From: a candidate division WWE3 bacterium RIFOXYD1_FULL_43_17
GTDB lineage: Bacteria > Patescibacteriota > WWE3 > UBA101185 > UBA10185
Direction of reading: 5' to 3'
Assembly: GCA_001773385.1 (NCBI GenBank)
Contig: MEWJ01000057.1
Span: 1 to 38,420, forward strand
DNA: 38,420 nt
The notes below the pieces were generated by a model that saw only the letters and a list, made by a program, of their open reading frames with translations, was not told the origin of the DNA and made no database searches. The stretch's first letter is position 1. Each line of letters starts with the position of its first letter. Below, piece after piece: positions 18,101 to 26,121 of this stretch. The position numbers and the translations under genes are program-made.

Positions 18101-18226
18101 TTAGAGGACGTAAGGAAGAACTGACGTCGCGATAAGAGCCAACGTGCTTACGATTATGACGGCTTTATAGATGTTGTCTTTTCTGAAAACTCTTTTTACT
18201 TTTTTCTTTACTTCTTTGCTGATCAT
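18101..18226 (-). CDS. Small membrane protein, 41 aa, translationally coupled to tyrS
   Basis: MISKEVKKKVKRVFRKDNIYKAVIIVSTLALIATSVLPYVL; basic N-terminus plus one TM helix; SD AGGAG; ATG overlaps the tyrS TAA by 1 nt (TAATG). Confidence 0.7.
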   Translation of the reverse strand: MISKEVKKKVKRVFRKDNIYKAVIIVSTLALIATSVLPYVL

Positions 18227-19440
18227 TATTTATCTCCTATTTTGAAATACTTTCTCTTTCCGAATTTTACTACTGTTCCGGATGTAAATTCTATTTCAAC
18301 TTGAGTTGTCGCAACTTTTTTTCCGTTTACCTCTACCCCACCCTGCTCTATTATTCTTTTAATGTGGCTGGCCGATTCGGAGTCCTTCATTGCTTTACGT
18401 AAAAATTCCGTAACGGACATCGTGCCGGTAACTGTTACTATTTCAGTGTCCTCATCGGAAATATCTTTTTTTTGAACTGTCCTTTCAAAATGTTTCTGAG
18501 CCTTATTAGCTTCTTCTGCGCCTTTAATAATTTTTACTACTTCAAAGGCCATTAGTTTTTTAAAGGTCATGGGATTTTCTCCGTCCTGGATTTTTTTATT
18601 TATTTCCCATATTTCTTCCATTGGCATATCTGTCAAAAGTCTTAGGCATTTTGTTATAAGTTCGTCCGGGTAAGACATTGCCTTTCCGTACATAACTTCG
18701 GATTTGTCGGCGAGGTTTATGCCGTTGCCTTTGGTCTTGCTCATAGTTAGGGCGTCGGGGGCCTCCATCATTTCGTTTGTCCTGACGAACTTGTCTTTAC
18801 CGAGGTATCTTTTAACCAGCTCCCTGCCCATGAGCATGTTAAATGTCTGGTCGGTGCCGCCTATTTCGAGGTCTACTCCCATTGCTACGCTGTCAAAGCC
18901 CTGCATGAGGGGGTAGATAAATTCCTGCAAACCGATGGGGCTATTTTTCTGAAGTCTTTTTGCGAAGAGGTCACGTTCGATCATTTGCTGGACTGTGGCG
19001 TTTGATAGCAGTTTTATAAGATCGGCTAACCCGATTTTCGAAAGCCACTCATGATTGCGCATAAATTTAACCGGATTTTCACCTTCGAAGTCTATTAATT
19101 GAGCTGCCTGTTCCTTCCAGCCGGCCATGTTCTTCTGAACCTGTTCTTCGGTCATAAGGGGTCTGGCGGTGTCTTTATCCGGGTCACCGACCAAAGTTGT
19201 AAAATCTCCGACCAAAAATATGGCTTCATGCCCGAGCTGCTGCAAAATTCTTAAGGCTCTTATTCCCATGGCATGCCCGACGTGCAAATATGGTCCTGTA
19301 GGATCAAAACCCTGGTAAGCTTTTATTTTTTCTCCTGAAAGTAGTTTCTTTTTTAGCGCATCTTTTGAGGGGTAAATCGAATCGACCCCTCTTTCAAGAA
19401 AAGTGTTTATCAATTTTTCATCGATACTGACTTTAGGCAT
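18226..19440 (-). CDS. tyrS: Tyrosyl-tRNA synthetase
   Basis: YQGFDPTGPYLHVGHAMG (HIGH), IGGTDQTFNMLMGREL, MSKTKGN, C-terminal S4 domain. Confidence 0.95.
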   Translation of the reverse strand: MPKVSIDEKLINTFLERGVDSIYPSKDALKKKLLSGEKIKAYQGFDPTGPYLHVGHAMGIRALRILQQLGHEAIFLVGDFTTLVGDPDKDTARPLMTEEQVQKNMAGWKEQAAQLIDFEGENPVKFMRNHEWLSKIGLADLIKLLSNATVQQMIERDLFAKRLQKNSPIGLQEFIYPLMQGFDSVAMGVDLEIGGTDQTFNMLMGRELVKRYLGKDKFVRTNEMMEAPDALTMSKTKGNGINLADKSEVMYGKAMSYPDELITKCLRLLTDMPMEEIWEINKKIQDGENPMTFKKLMAFEVVKIIKGAEEANKAQKHFERTVQKKDISDEDTEIVTVTGTMSVTEFLRKAMKDSESASHIKRIIEQGGVEVNGKKVATTQVEIEFTSGTVVKFGKRKYFKIGDK

Positions 19441-19505
19441 ATTACCAGTATATTATACTTCGGTTTTTAAAACTATATGGAGGGGGCGGTTCGGGTAAAA
19501 AAAGA

Positions 19506-19535
19506 GCCGCCGATACTTTTTGAGTATAAGCGGCC
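19506..19535 (-). terminator. Intrinsic terminator of minus-strand small gene
   Basis: Minus strand GGCCGCTTATACT-CAAAA-AGTATCGGCGGCTC followed by TTTTTTT. Confidence 0.8.
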
Positions 19536-19543
19536 CTGCGGGT

Positions 19544-19786
19544 CTAGATAAATCCTGCCGGTTTTGCTGCGTAACTGTATCTGTACTTCCCCGAACACTC
19601 CTGCGCGCATCCTTTTATTTGGTATACTGCCCTTTCCCCTACACGGATGAATATTCCTCTGGCGTACTCAACATCGGAGAGAAGTTCACTCCTGCCGGCA
19701 GCTTCCCCATTAAATTTTATTGGGTTTTCCAGGCTGCCGGGCGGATACTTACCATTTCTTTTGATATGGCCGTTTCTTTTATCCAC
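19544..19786 (-). CDS. Small hypothetical protein (80 aa, GTG start)
   Basis: SD GAGGAGGG upstream of GTG, terminator immediately downstream. Confidence 0.6.
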   Translation of the reverse strand: MDKRNGHIKRNGKYPPGSLENPIKFNGEAAGRSELLSDVEYARGIFIRVGERAVYQIKGCAQECSGKYRYSYAAKPAGFI

Positions 19787-19848
19787 TTCTCTACCCTCCT
19801 CTCAGTATGATTTCGGTAAAGAGTATCACTTTTTGAGCACAAAAAAAA

Positions 19849-19885
19849 GCCGGGAGCATCGAATTTCATTCGGTGTTGTCCCGGC
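19849..19885 (-). terminator. Intrinsic terminator of minus-strand small operon
   Basis: GCCGGGA...TCCCGGC stem, then eight U on minus strand. Confidence 0.85.
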
Positions 19886-19903
19886 CGGGGTGTTATTTAG
19901 TTG

Positions 19904-20056
19904 TTAAGCTCTTTTGGTTCGAAGTAATCCCAGTTTTGCCCAAAGGCCATTTAATTCTTTCCTTTCGGCCGTTGTCAGAGTGTCTTTCGCATGCTTATCG
20001 AGTAGGTCATTGTACCGAGGCAATTCTTTTCTTCCCAACTTTTTTTTACACCCCAT
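19904..20056 (-). CDS. Small hypothetical protein, 50 aa, coupled to upstream gene
   Basis: MGCKKKLGRKELPRYNDLLDKHAKDTLTTAERKELNGLWAKLGLLRTKRA; ATG begins 1 nt after the TGA of 20058..20333; SD GGGAG; terminator downstream. Confidence 0.65.
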   Translation of the reverse strand: MGCKKKLGRKELPRYNDLLDKHAKDTLTTAERKELNGLWAKLGLLRTKRA

Positions 20057-20057
20057 C

Positions 20058-20333
20058 TCAGCTCCCTTCGTGCATAGACAAGATTGGATCAGAATTCACC
20101 ACTGTATAAATACAGGGCAGTTCTGTTTCTGCAGAGTCGTGCTTGTAAAACGCGATTATCAGAGTGTGTGCTTGCCCCTTTGGGTCAGTAACTCTGACAG
20201 TCAGATTTCTGGTCACAAACACAGGAGTTTTCAACAGCAGTTTAGTGACGCCAAAAGCAGTTTCCTGCTCGATTTTGGCATTACACCAAACAACCGGTTG
20301 TCCTCCTTCTGTTGCCGCCAACCTAACATCCAT
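20058..20333 (-). CDS. Small hypothetical protein (91 aa)
   Basis: SD AGAGGAGAG, upstream promoter, in small operon. Confidence 0.7.
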   Translation of the reverse strand: MDVRLAATEGGQPVVWCNAKIEQETAFGVTKLLLKTPVFVTRNLTVRVTDPKGQAHTLIIAFYKHDSAETELPCIYTVVNSDPILSMHEGS

Positions 20334-20362
20334 TGTGCTCTCCTCTACGCAAGAATTGTCCT

Positions 20363-20391
20363 ATATTACAGCAAAAAGGAGCAATAATCAA
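20363..20391 (-). promoter_or_regulatory. Promoter TTGATT-N17-TAATAT for the 20333/20056 small operon
   Basis: -35 at 20391-20386, -10 at 20368-20363. Confidence 0.55.
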
Positions 20392-20423
20392 ACTGCTCCG
20401 GACTGCCCCACCCTGCTACATAA

Positions 20424-20432
20424 TGGTATAAT
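20424..20432 (+). promoter_or_regulatory. Extended -10 TGGTATAAT, 6 nt before ATG 20439 (leaderless)
   Basis: TG-G-TATAAT, TTTGTA, ATG. Confidence 0.7.
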
Positions 20433-20438
20433 TTTGTA

Positions 20439-23159
20439 ATGCCGGTCAGGAAAACGGGAAAATATAGAACATATAGACCGAAAAGTAGCTTTTTTTCAAA
20501 ATTTAAAATGCCGGACATCTTCGGTTCCTCGGGTGTAAAGGCAGTGACAGGTTTTTACAAAAAGAACAAGCCCGATACAATGAGTTTGGCAGGGCTCGGG
20601 GCAAAAAAACTGAAAACTTATACAGTTATCGCATCTATCGTATTAACTGTAATGGTCGTCGGCTTGTTCGGGACAATTGTTGTTTTTGCTTATTTTTCAA
20701 GAGAACTGCCCAACCCTACACAATTGCTCGAAAGAAGCTTTGAGCTATCCACGAGGTTTTATGACCGCAACGACAAGCTAATCTACGAAGTATTCGGAGA
20801 TAAGAACAGAACATTAATCAAGATGGAGGAGGTCAATCCTTACGTCACCTATGCTACGTTATCTACCGAGGATTCGGAGTTTTATCTCCACCAGGGTTAC
20901 TCTTTAAGGGGAATGGCAAGAGCCGTGAGAAACACTTTCACGGGCGAAGGGCTTCAGGGAGGCTCTACATTAACCCAGCAAGTCATAAAGAACACATTAC
21001 TAACTCAGGACAGGACTTTAGTGCGTAAGATAAAGGAAATGATCCTTTCTTTGCAGCTGGAGAACAGGTACAGCAAAGACGAGATTATCCAGATGTATCT
21101 TAATGAAACTCCCTACGGTGGACAGAACTACGGCATATACAGTGCCTCTAAAGCCTATTTTAACAAGCTTCCCAAAGACCTTACCATTGCAGAGTCAGCC
21201 TATCTTGCAGGACTTCCCCAAAGACCGAGCTATTACTCACAGTTCGGGGTTAGCCCTGAAGCCGGGATAGAAAGAAAAGACTACGTTCTCTATTTAATGC
21301 GTGAAAGAGGCTGGGTCGCCGGAGACGGAAAGAGACACTACCTAAGCCAGGAAGATTATGACGCAGCTAGGAACGAAGAGCTCAAGTTTGAGACCGCACG
21401 TGTGCCTCTGGAAGCTCCCCACTTCGTCTTTTACGCCAAACAGTACCTAATAGATATTTTAGGTGAGGATGCGGTTGAAAAGGGTGGGTTGAAAGTCAAA
21501 ACTTCGGTTGACCTGGATTTGCAGAAAGTGGCCCAGGAGACTGTTACCAACGAACTTGAGGAATCAGTAAATCTAAATGTTTGGAACGGGGCAATGGTTG
21601 TTTTGGATCCTAAAACAGGCCAAATATTGGCGATGGTCGGATCTAAGGGGTATAACCTTGATGCCCAGCCCGAAGGTTGTATATCCGGAACTTCCGGGGA
21701 GAATTCTTGTAAGTTTGACCCTTACGTCAACGTGGCAATATCAGACAGACAGCCGGGTTCGGCCATTAAACCCATAACCTACGCAAATATGCTTGCGCAG
21801 GGCTACTCAGCAGCCTACCCGCTTTTGGATATGCCCATTTCTTTTGAAGGTTCCGCGCCCGACAAGCCGTATATTCCTGAGAATTACGACGGTATTTTCA
21901 GAGGTGTCGTACCTTTGAGACGTTCGCTGGGCAATTCCTTGAATATACCTGCCGTTGAGGCACTGAAGATTGGCGGAATAGACAACATGATTGATCTGGC
22001 GGAAAAGATGGGCATTACAACGTTCAAAGACAGGCAAAGATATGGATTAGCACTGACTTTGGGCGGAGGCGAAACCAAGTTGCTGGAACTCACAGGGGCG
22101 TACTCAGTATTTGCTGCCGAAGGAATGTTCCATCAACCCGTGCCGATAATAGAAGTTCAGGATTCCAACGGAAAGGTTGTCTATAAACCTCAGGTGCAGG
22201 GGGTCAGGGCACTCGAAGAAGGAACCGCATTTTTAATCTCAGACATCTTATCTGATAACGGTGCACGTTCAGATGTATTCGGAACAGGGAGCTTATTGAA
22301 TATCCCCGGACATACCGTTGCAGTTAAAACGGGAACTACCGACGACAAAAGAGATAACTATGCCATGGGCTACACACCTTCCGTAGTTGTCGGTGTGTGG
22401 GTCGGAAACAGCAATAACGAAAAAATGAATCCTTATATCGCATCGGGTATTACCGGAGCTTCCCCGATCTGGAACACATTTATAAAAGAGTACCTGAAGG
22501 ATAAAACCGACGAAAAGTTTAAAATGCCTTCAAATGTTGAAAAATTCGAGGTCGACAGGCTTACAGGAGGCTTACCCTTTGAAGGTTTTGATAAACGGAG
22601 CGAGTGGTTTATAAAAGGCACCGAACCTACAGCTAAAAGCGATTGGTTTCAAAGACTCGAGGTCTGCAAAATAGACGGAAGAATCGCAAATGAGGGTTGC
22701 AAGGACGCAGGAGAAACCGATGAAATTAGTTTTGTCCGTGTAACTGCCCCTTACAGCGAGTGGCAGCCGGCAGTCGACGCTTACGTTAAGGAAAAATACA
22801 AAGAGGACGACAGGTTCTTCCCACCTCTGATGCAGTCTAAGCTTGAGTTCGATGGAGATGAGGTTTCAAACAAAGATGATGTTAATGTTCAGATTGTCGG
22901 GGTAAGAGACGGGCAGAACGTTCCATTGAGGTTTAGATTAAACGTCGAGGTGTCGGCTTACAACGACATTAAAATAGTACGCATTTACATGGACGGGGAC
23001 AAAGTGGCCGAGGATGATGCAAGTCCTTATGGTTACAACTTTGAACTCGACGCGTCAAAAATTGGAAGCCACGAATTCGAGGCTACCGTTACCGACGATG
23101 ACGACAATAAGGGAAGTGCCAAGATAAGACTTAACGTGGTTGGGTACGCGAGGCAATAG
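20439..23159 (+). CDS. Penicillin-binding protein 1A family (transglycosylase/transpeptidase)
   Basis: TEDSEFYLHQGYSLRGMARA, GGSTLTQQVIKN, QPGSAIKPITY (SxxK), SLGN (SxN), VKTGTTDD (KTG); C-terminal Ig-like domain. Confidence 0.96.
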   Translation: MPVRKTGKYRTYRPKSSFFSKFKMPDIFGSSGVKAVTGFYKKNKPDTMSLAGLGAKKLKTYTVIASIVLTVMVVGLFGTIVVFAYFSRELPNPTQLLERSFELSTRFYDRNDKLIYEVFGDKNRTLIKMEEVNPYVTYATLSTEDSEFYLHQGYSLRGMARAVRNTFTGEGLQGGSTLTQQVIKNTLLTQDRTLVRKIKEMILSLQLENRYSKDEIIQMYLNETPYGGQNYGIYSASKAYFNKLPKDLTIAESAYLAGLPQRPSYYSQFGVSPEAGIERKDYVLYLMRERGWVAGDGKRHYLSQEDYDAARNEELKFETARVPLEAPHFVFYAKQYLIDILGEDAVEKGGLKVKTSVDLDLQKVAQETVTNELEESVNLNVWNGAMVVLDPKTGQILAMVGSKGYNLDAQPEGCISGTSGENSCKFDPYVNVAISDRQPGSAIKPITYANMLAQGYSAAYPLLDMPISFEGSAPDKPYIPENYDGIFRGVVPLRRSLGNSLNIPAVEALKIGGIDNMIDLAEKMGITTFKDRQRYGLALTLGGGETKLLELTGAYSVFAAEGMFHQPVPIIEVQDSNGKVVYKPQVQGVRALEEGTAFLISDILSDNGARSDVFGTGSLLNIPGHTVAVKTGTTDDKRDNYAMGYTPSVVVGVWVGNSNNEKMNPYIASGITGASPIWNTFIKEYLKDKTDEKFKMPSNVEKFEVDRLTGGLPFEGFDKRSEWFIKGTEPTAKSDWFQRLEVCKIDGRIANEGCKDAGETDEISFVRVTAPYSEWQPAVDAYVKEKYKEDDRFFPPLMQSKLEFDGDEVSNKDDVNVQIVGVRDGQNVPLRFRLNVEVSAYNDIKIVRIYMDGDKVAEDDASPYGYNFELDASKIGSHEFEATVTDDDDNKGSAKIRLNVVGYARQ

Positions 23160-23220
23160 GCATAAAGGCGCCGTTTCCCTTGACAATACTGCCCTGCCCT
23201 GCAATATTTGGTTAGAGATT

Positions 23221-24255
23221 ATGAAATTAGATACAGAGGCAATCAAATCAGAAGCTAAGGAGATGCTGGAAAAATCCGGGGAACCGGGAAGCCTGGCCGA
23301 GTGGCATTCAAAATACCTCGGTAAAAAAGGTATTCTCAGAACACTAACATCTGACGTTTCAGACCTGGCTGTTGAAGAGAAAAAAGAACTGGGGCGGAAA
23401 GTGAACGAGCTTAAATCTTATCTTGAAGAAGCTTACGCGGGAAGCCTCAACTCAGTAACCTCCATAAAAAAAGACAAACCTCTGGAAAACTTTTACAAAA
23501 CGTTACCCGGAAAAAAGCCTGAAATTGGCCATCTTCACTTAATAACCCAGGCAATTCGCGAAATAAATGAAGTATTTTCCAAGCTCGGTTTTATAAGAGT
23601 CAGATACCCGGAAGTGGAGTGGGACTACTACTCTTTTGAAGCGTTAAATATGCCGAAAACCCACCCGGCGCGCGATGAGTGGGAAACATTTTTCATAGAC
23701 CTTCCGGAAGATCCTAAGCTGGGGAAAGTCGTCATCACACCTCACACATCGAACGGTCAGATACGCGAAATGTTAAAAGGCAACTTGCCTATACGAATGC
23801 TTAATATTTCCCGCTGCGGAAGAAGACAAAGCGACATTAACCACGTTCCTACCTTTTACCAGTTCGAGGGGCTCGTAGTGGATAAAAACATCAGTATTAC
23901 TCACCTAAAGGGCGTATTAGAGTATTTAATCTACAATTTTTTCGGTAAGGACACCAAGTTCAGGCTCCGCCCCTATGATTTCAGGTTTACTGAGCCGAGT
24001 TTTGAAGTCGATGTTACATGCGGGATATGCGGAGGAAAAGGATGCCGTTTCTGCAAAGAAGGATGGGTTGAGCTGGGCGGCGCAGGAATGGTACACCCCA
24101 ATGTCTTAAAAGCAGGCGGAATAGATCCGGAAGTGTATTCAGGATTTGCCTTCGGATGGGGCGTTGAAAGGGTGCTCATGATGAGAACCGGTTTAAAGAT
24201 TGATGACATACGATATCTTTTTGAAAATAATTTAAAGTTTTTGGAGCAATTTTAA
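23221..24255 (+). CDS. pheS: Phenylalanyl-tRNA synthetase alpha subunit
   Basis: HLHLITQAIREINEVFSKLGF, TPHTSNGQIREML, CGICGGKGCRFC, GFAFGWGVERVLMM; start corrected from 23140. Confidence 0.94.
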   Translation: MKLDTEAIKSEAKEMLEKSGEPGSLAEWHSKYLGKKGILRTLTSDVSDLAVEEKKELGRKVNELKSYLEEAYAGSLNSVTSIKKDKPLENFYKTLPGKKPEIGHLHLITQAIREINEVFSKLGFIRVRYPEVEWDYYSFEALNMPKTHPARDEWETFFIDLPEDPKLGKVVITPHTSNGQIREMLKGNLPIRMLNISRCGRRQSDINHVPTFYQFEGLVVDKNISITHLKGVLEYLIYNFFGKDTKFRLRPYDFRFTEPSFEVDVTCGICGGKGCRFCKEGWVELGGAGMVHPNVLKAGGIDPEVYSGFAFGWGVERVLMMRTGLKIDDIRYLFENNLKFLEQF

Positions 24256-24256
24256 A

Positions 24257-26119
24257 ATGAACGTACTAATACCTTTTTCGTGGCTTAAAGACTATGTGAA
24301 GACCAACGCGGGAGTCCGTGATGTGGCAAAAGCTTTATCTGAGCACTCGTTCAGCGTCGAAAAGATAGTAGACGACGACGTACTCGAGATTGAGGTAACT
24401 CCCAACAGAGGTGACGGCCTCTCGGTACTGGGTATAGCCCGGGAATTGGCAGCAGTACTTCCCGCGAAAGGTTTTTCCGCGGAATGGATTAAAAAGCCAT
24501 TTCCCGTAAAGAAATATTCAGGAAAGGACAAGTTAAAGGTAACGATATCCGATAACTCTTTAGTGCCCCGCTTCAGCGCTGCAGTAATAGATAAAGTTAA
24601 GGTAAAGGAATCTCCGGCACTGACTAAAGAAAGGTTGTCAAAGGTTGGTATACGGGCAATTAACAACGTTGTGGATGTTACAAATTATTACATGATCGAG
24701 CTGGGTCAGCCGATGCACGCGTTTGATTATGACAAAATAATGGGTCACGAAATGATTGTCAGAGAATCCAAAAAAGGTGAGGAAATTGTTACATTAGATG
24801 GGGTAAAAAGAATTTTGCCCGAAGGCGTGATTGTAATTGAAGACGGCGACGGCAGGCTAATAGACCTCTGCGGCATTATGGGAGGTTTAAACAGCGAAGT
24901 AGACGAAAACACAACCAAAGTCCTCCTTTTTGTTCAGGTTTACGACCCCGTCAGGATAAGGAAATCTTCGATGAGTTTGGGGCACCGAACTGAGGCTGCT
25001 CTCCGCTTCGAAAAAGGTGTGGATTTTGAGAGCGTTATCCCTTCCTTACAAACTGCGGTAGGAATGTTGACTGAATTGAGCGGGGGTGAAGTTTCATCAG
25101 AGCTTATAGATTTAACAGGAACCGTCTATACAAAAAAACATATTAAGATCGATTACGAAAAAATTAATAAAATCGCGGGCACTGAGATTAAAAAAGATTT
25201 TGTAAATGCGACTCTTACTTCTTTAGGTTTTGTGATTAAAGGAAATGATGTTTATGTTCCTTCGTGGCGATACGACGACATCGATATTATCGAAGACCTC
25301 GCAGAAGAGGTAATAAGAATATACGGCTATCAGGATTTGCCTAACGAACTTCCGGGCGGTACTCTACCCCACCACACCAAGACCAACAATTTCGCACTTG
25401 AAGATAAAGCTAAAGATTTTTTGAAACACATGGGATTTTTTGAATGCTATAACTATTCTGCTGTTCCCGGTAATATGGCGGGACAAGGTGCGCTAAAAGT
25501 AAAAAATCCGCTTAACGCCGATCTTGAATTTTTGAGAGTATCTTTAACGCCCAAACTTTTAGATGTTCTGAACAAAAACAGGGGTTACTCCGAAAGTGTA
25601 AAACTTTTTGAACTTTCGTCTGTCTATCTTCCCAAAAAGGGAGATTTGCCGGAGCAGCCTTATATGCTCGGCATAGCTGCAAAAGGCGTGGATTTCCTTG
25701 TATTTAAAGGAATCATCGAGGCTCTTTTTGAGGAGTTGGGTGTGTCGGCAGACTTTCCATTTGAAATTGGGGAACACGCGGGCGGAATTTTAAGTTGTGA
25801 GATATCTTTTGACGAACTTGCGGGAGTAGCCGGAAGCGGTAGAGTGTATTCACCTCTGACCGGATTTAATTCTATAAAAGAGGATATAACAATTATTGTA
25901 GGGGACACCACATCTTTTTCCGAAATAATAAGTGTGGTAAGTAACGCAGACGTGCGGGTTAACAAGGTCAGTTTCAAGGATGTATATGAAAATGCGCTGA
26001 CGCTCTCAATAGAATTTTTGGACCGTGCGAAACAAATTACATCCGAAGACACAAAAGCTATAAGGGACGGGATAATAAAAAATCTGGATTCTAAGTACGG
26101 AATTAAGTTAAAAGTCTAA
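24257..26119 (+). CDS. pheT: Phenylalanyl-tRNA synthetase beta subunit, short form without the EMAP/OB-fold domain
   Basis: LEIEVTPNRGDGLSVLGIARELAAVL, NNVVDVTNYYMIELGQPMHAFDYDKI, C-terminal FDX-ACB-like domain; 620 aa. Confidence 0.94.
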   Translation: MNVLIPFSWLKDYVKTNAGVRDVAKALSEHSFSVEKIVDDDVLEIEVTPNRGDGLSVLGIARELAAVLPAKGFSAEWIKKPFPVKKYSGKDKLKVTISDNSLVPRFSAAVIDKVKVKESPALTKERLSKVGIRAINNVVDVTNYYMIELGQPMHAFDYDKIMGHEMIVRESKKGEEIVTLDGVKRILPEGVIVIEDGDGRLIDLCGIMGGLNSEVDENTTKVLLFVQVYDPVRIRKSSMSLGHRTEAALRFEKGVDFESVIPSLQTAVGMLTELSGGEVSSELIDLTGTVYTKKHIKIDYEKINKIAGTEIKKDFVNATLTSLGFVIKGNDVYVPSWRYDDIDIIEDLAEEVIRIYGYQDLPNELPGGTLPHHTKTNNFALEDKAKDFLKHMGFFECYNYSAVPGNMAGQGALKVKNPLNADLEFLRVSLTPKLLDVLNKNRGYSESVKLFELSSVYLPKKGDLPEQPYMLGIAAKGVDFLVFKGIIEALFEELGVSADFPFEIGEHAGGILSCEISFDELAGVAGSGRVYSPLTGFNSIKEDITIIVGDTTSFSEIISVVSNADVRVNKVSFKDVYENALTLSIEFLDRAKQITSEDTKAIRDGIIKNLDSKYGIKLKV

Positions 26120-26121
26120 CG

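Noticed and set aside
20376-20400. Hairpin GGAGCA...TGCTCC as a terminator
   Set aside because: Short stem overlapping the proposed -35 of the minus-strand promoter; could be coincidence, no gene ends there
19914-20439. Plus-strand ORFs 19914..20387 and 20164..20439
   Set aside because: Antisense to the minus-strand small operon that has promoter, SD and terminator; no SD or plausible family on plus strand
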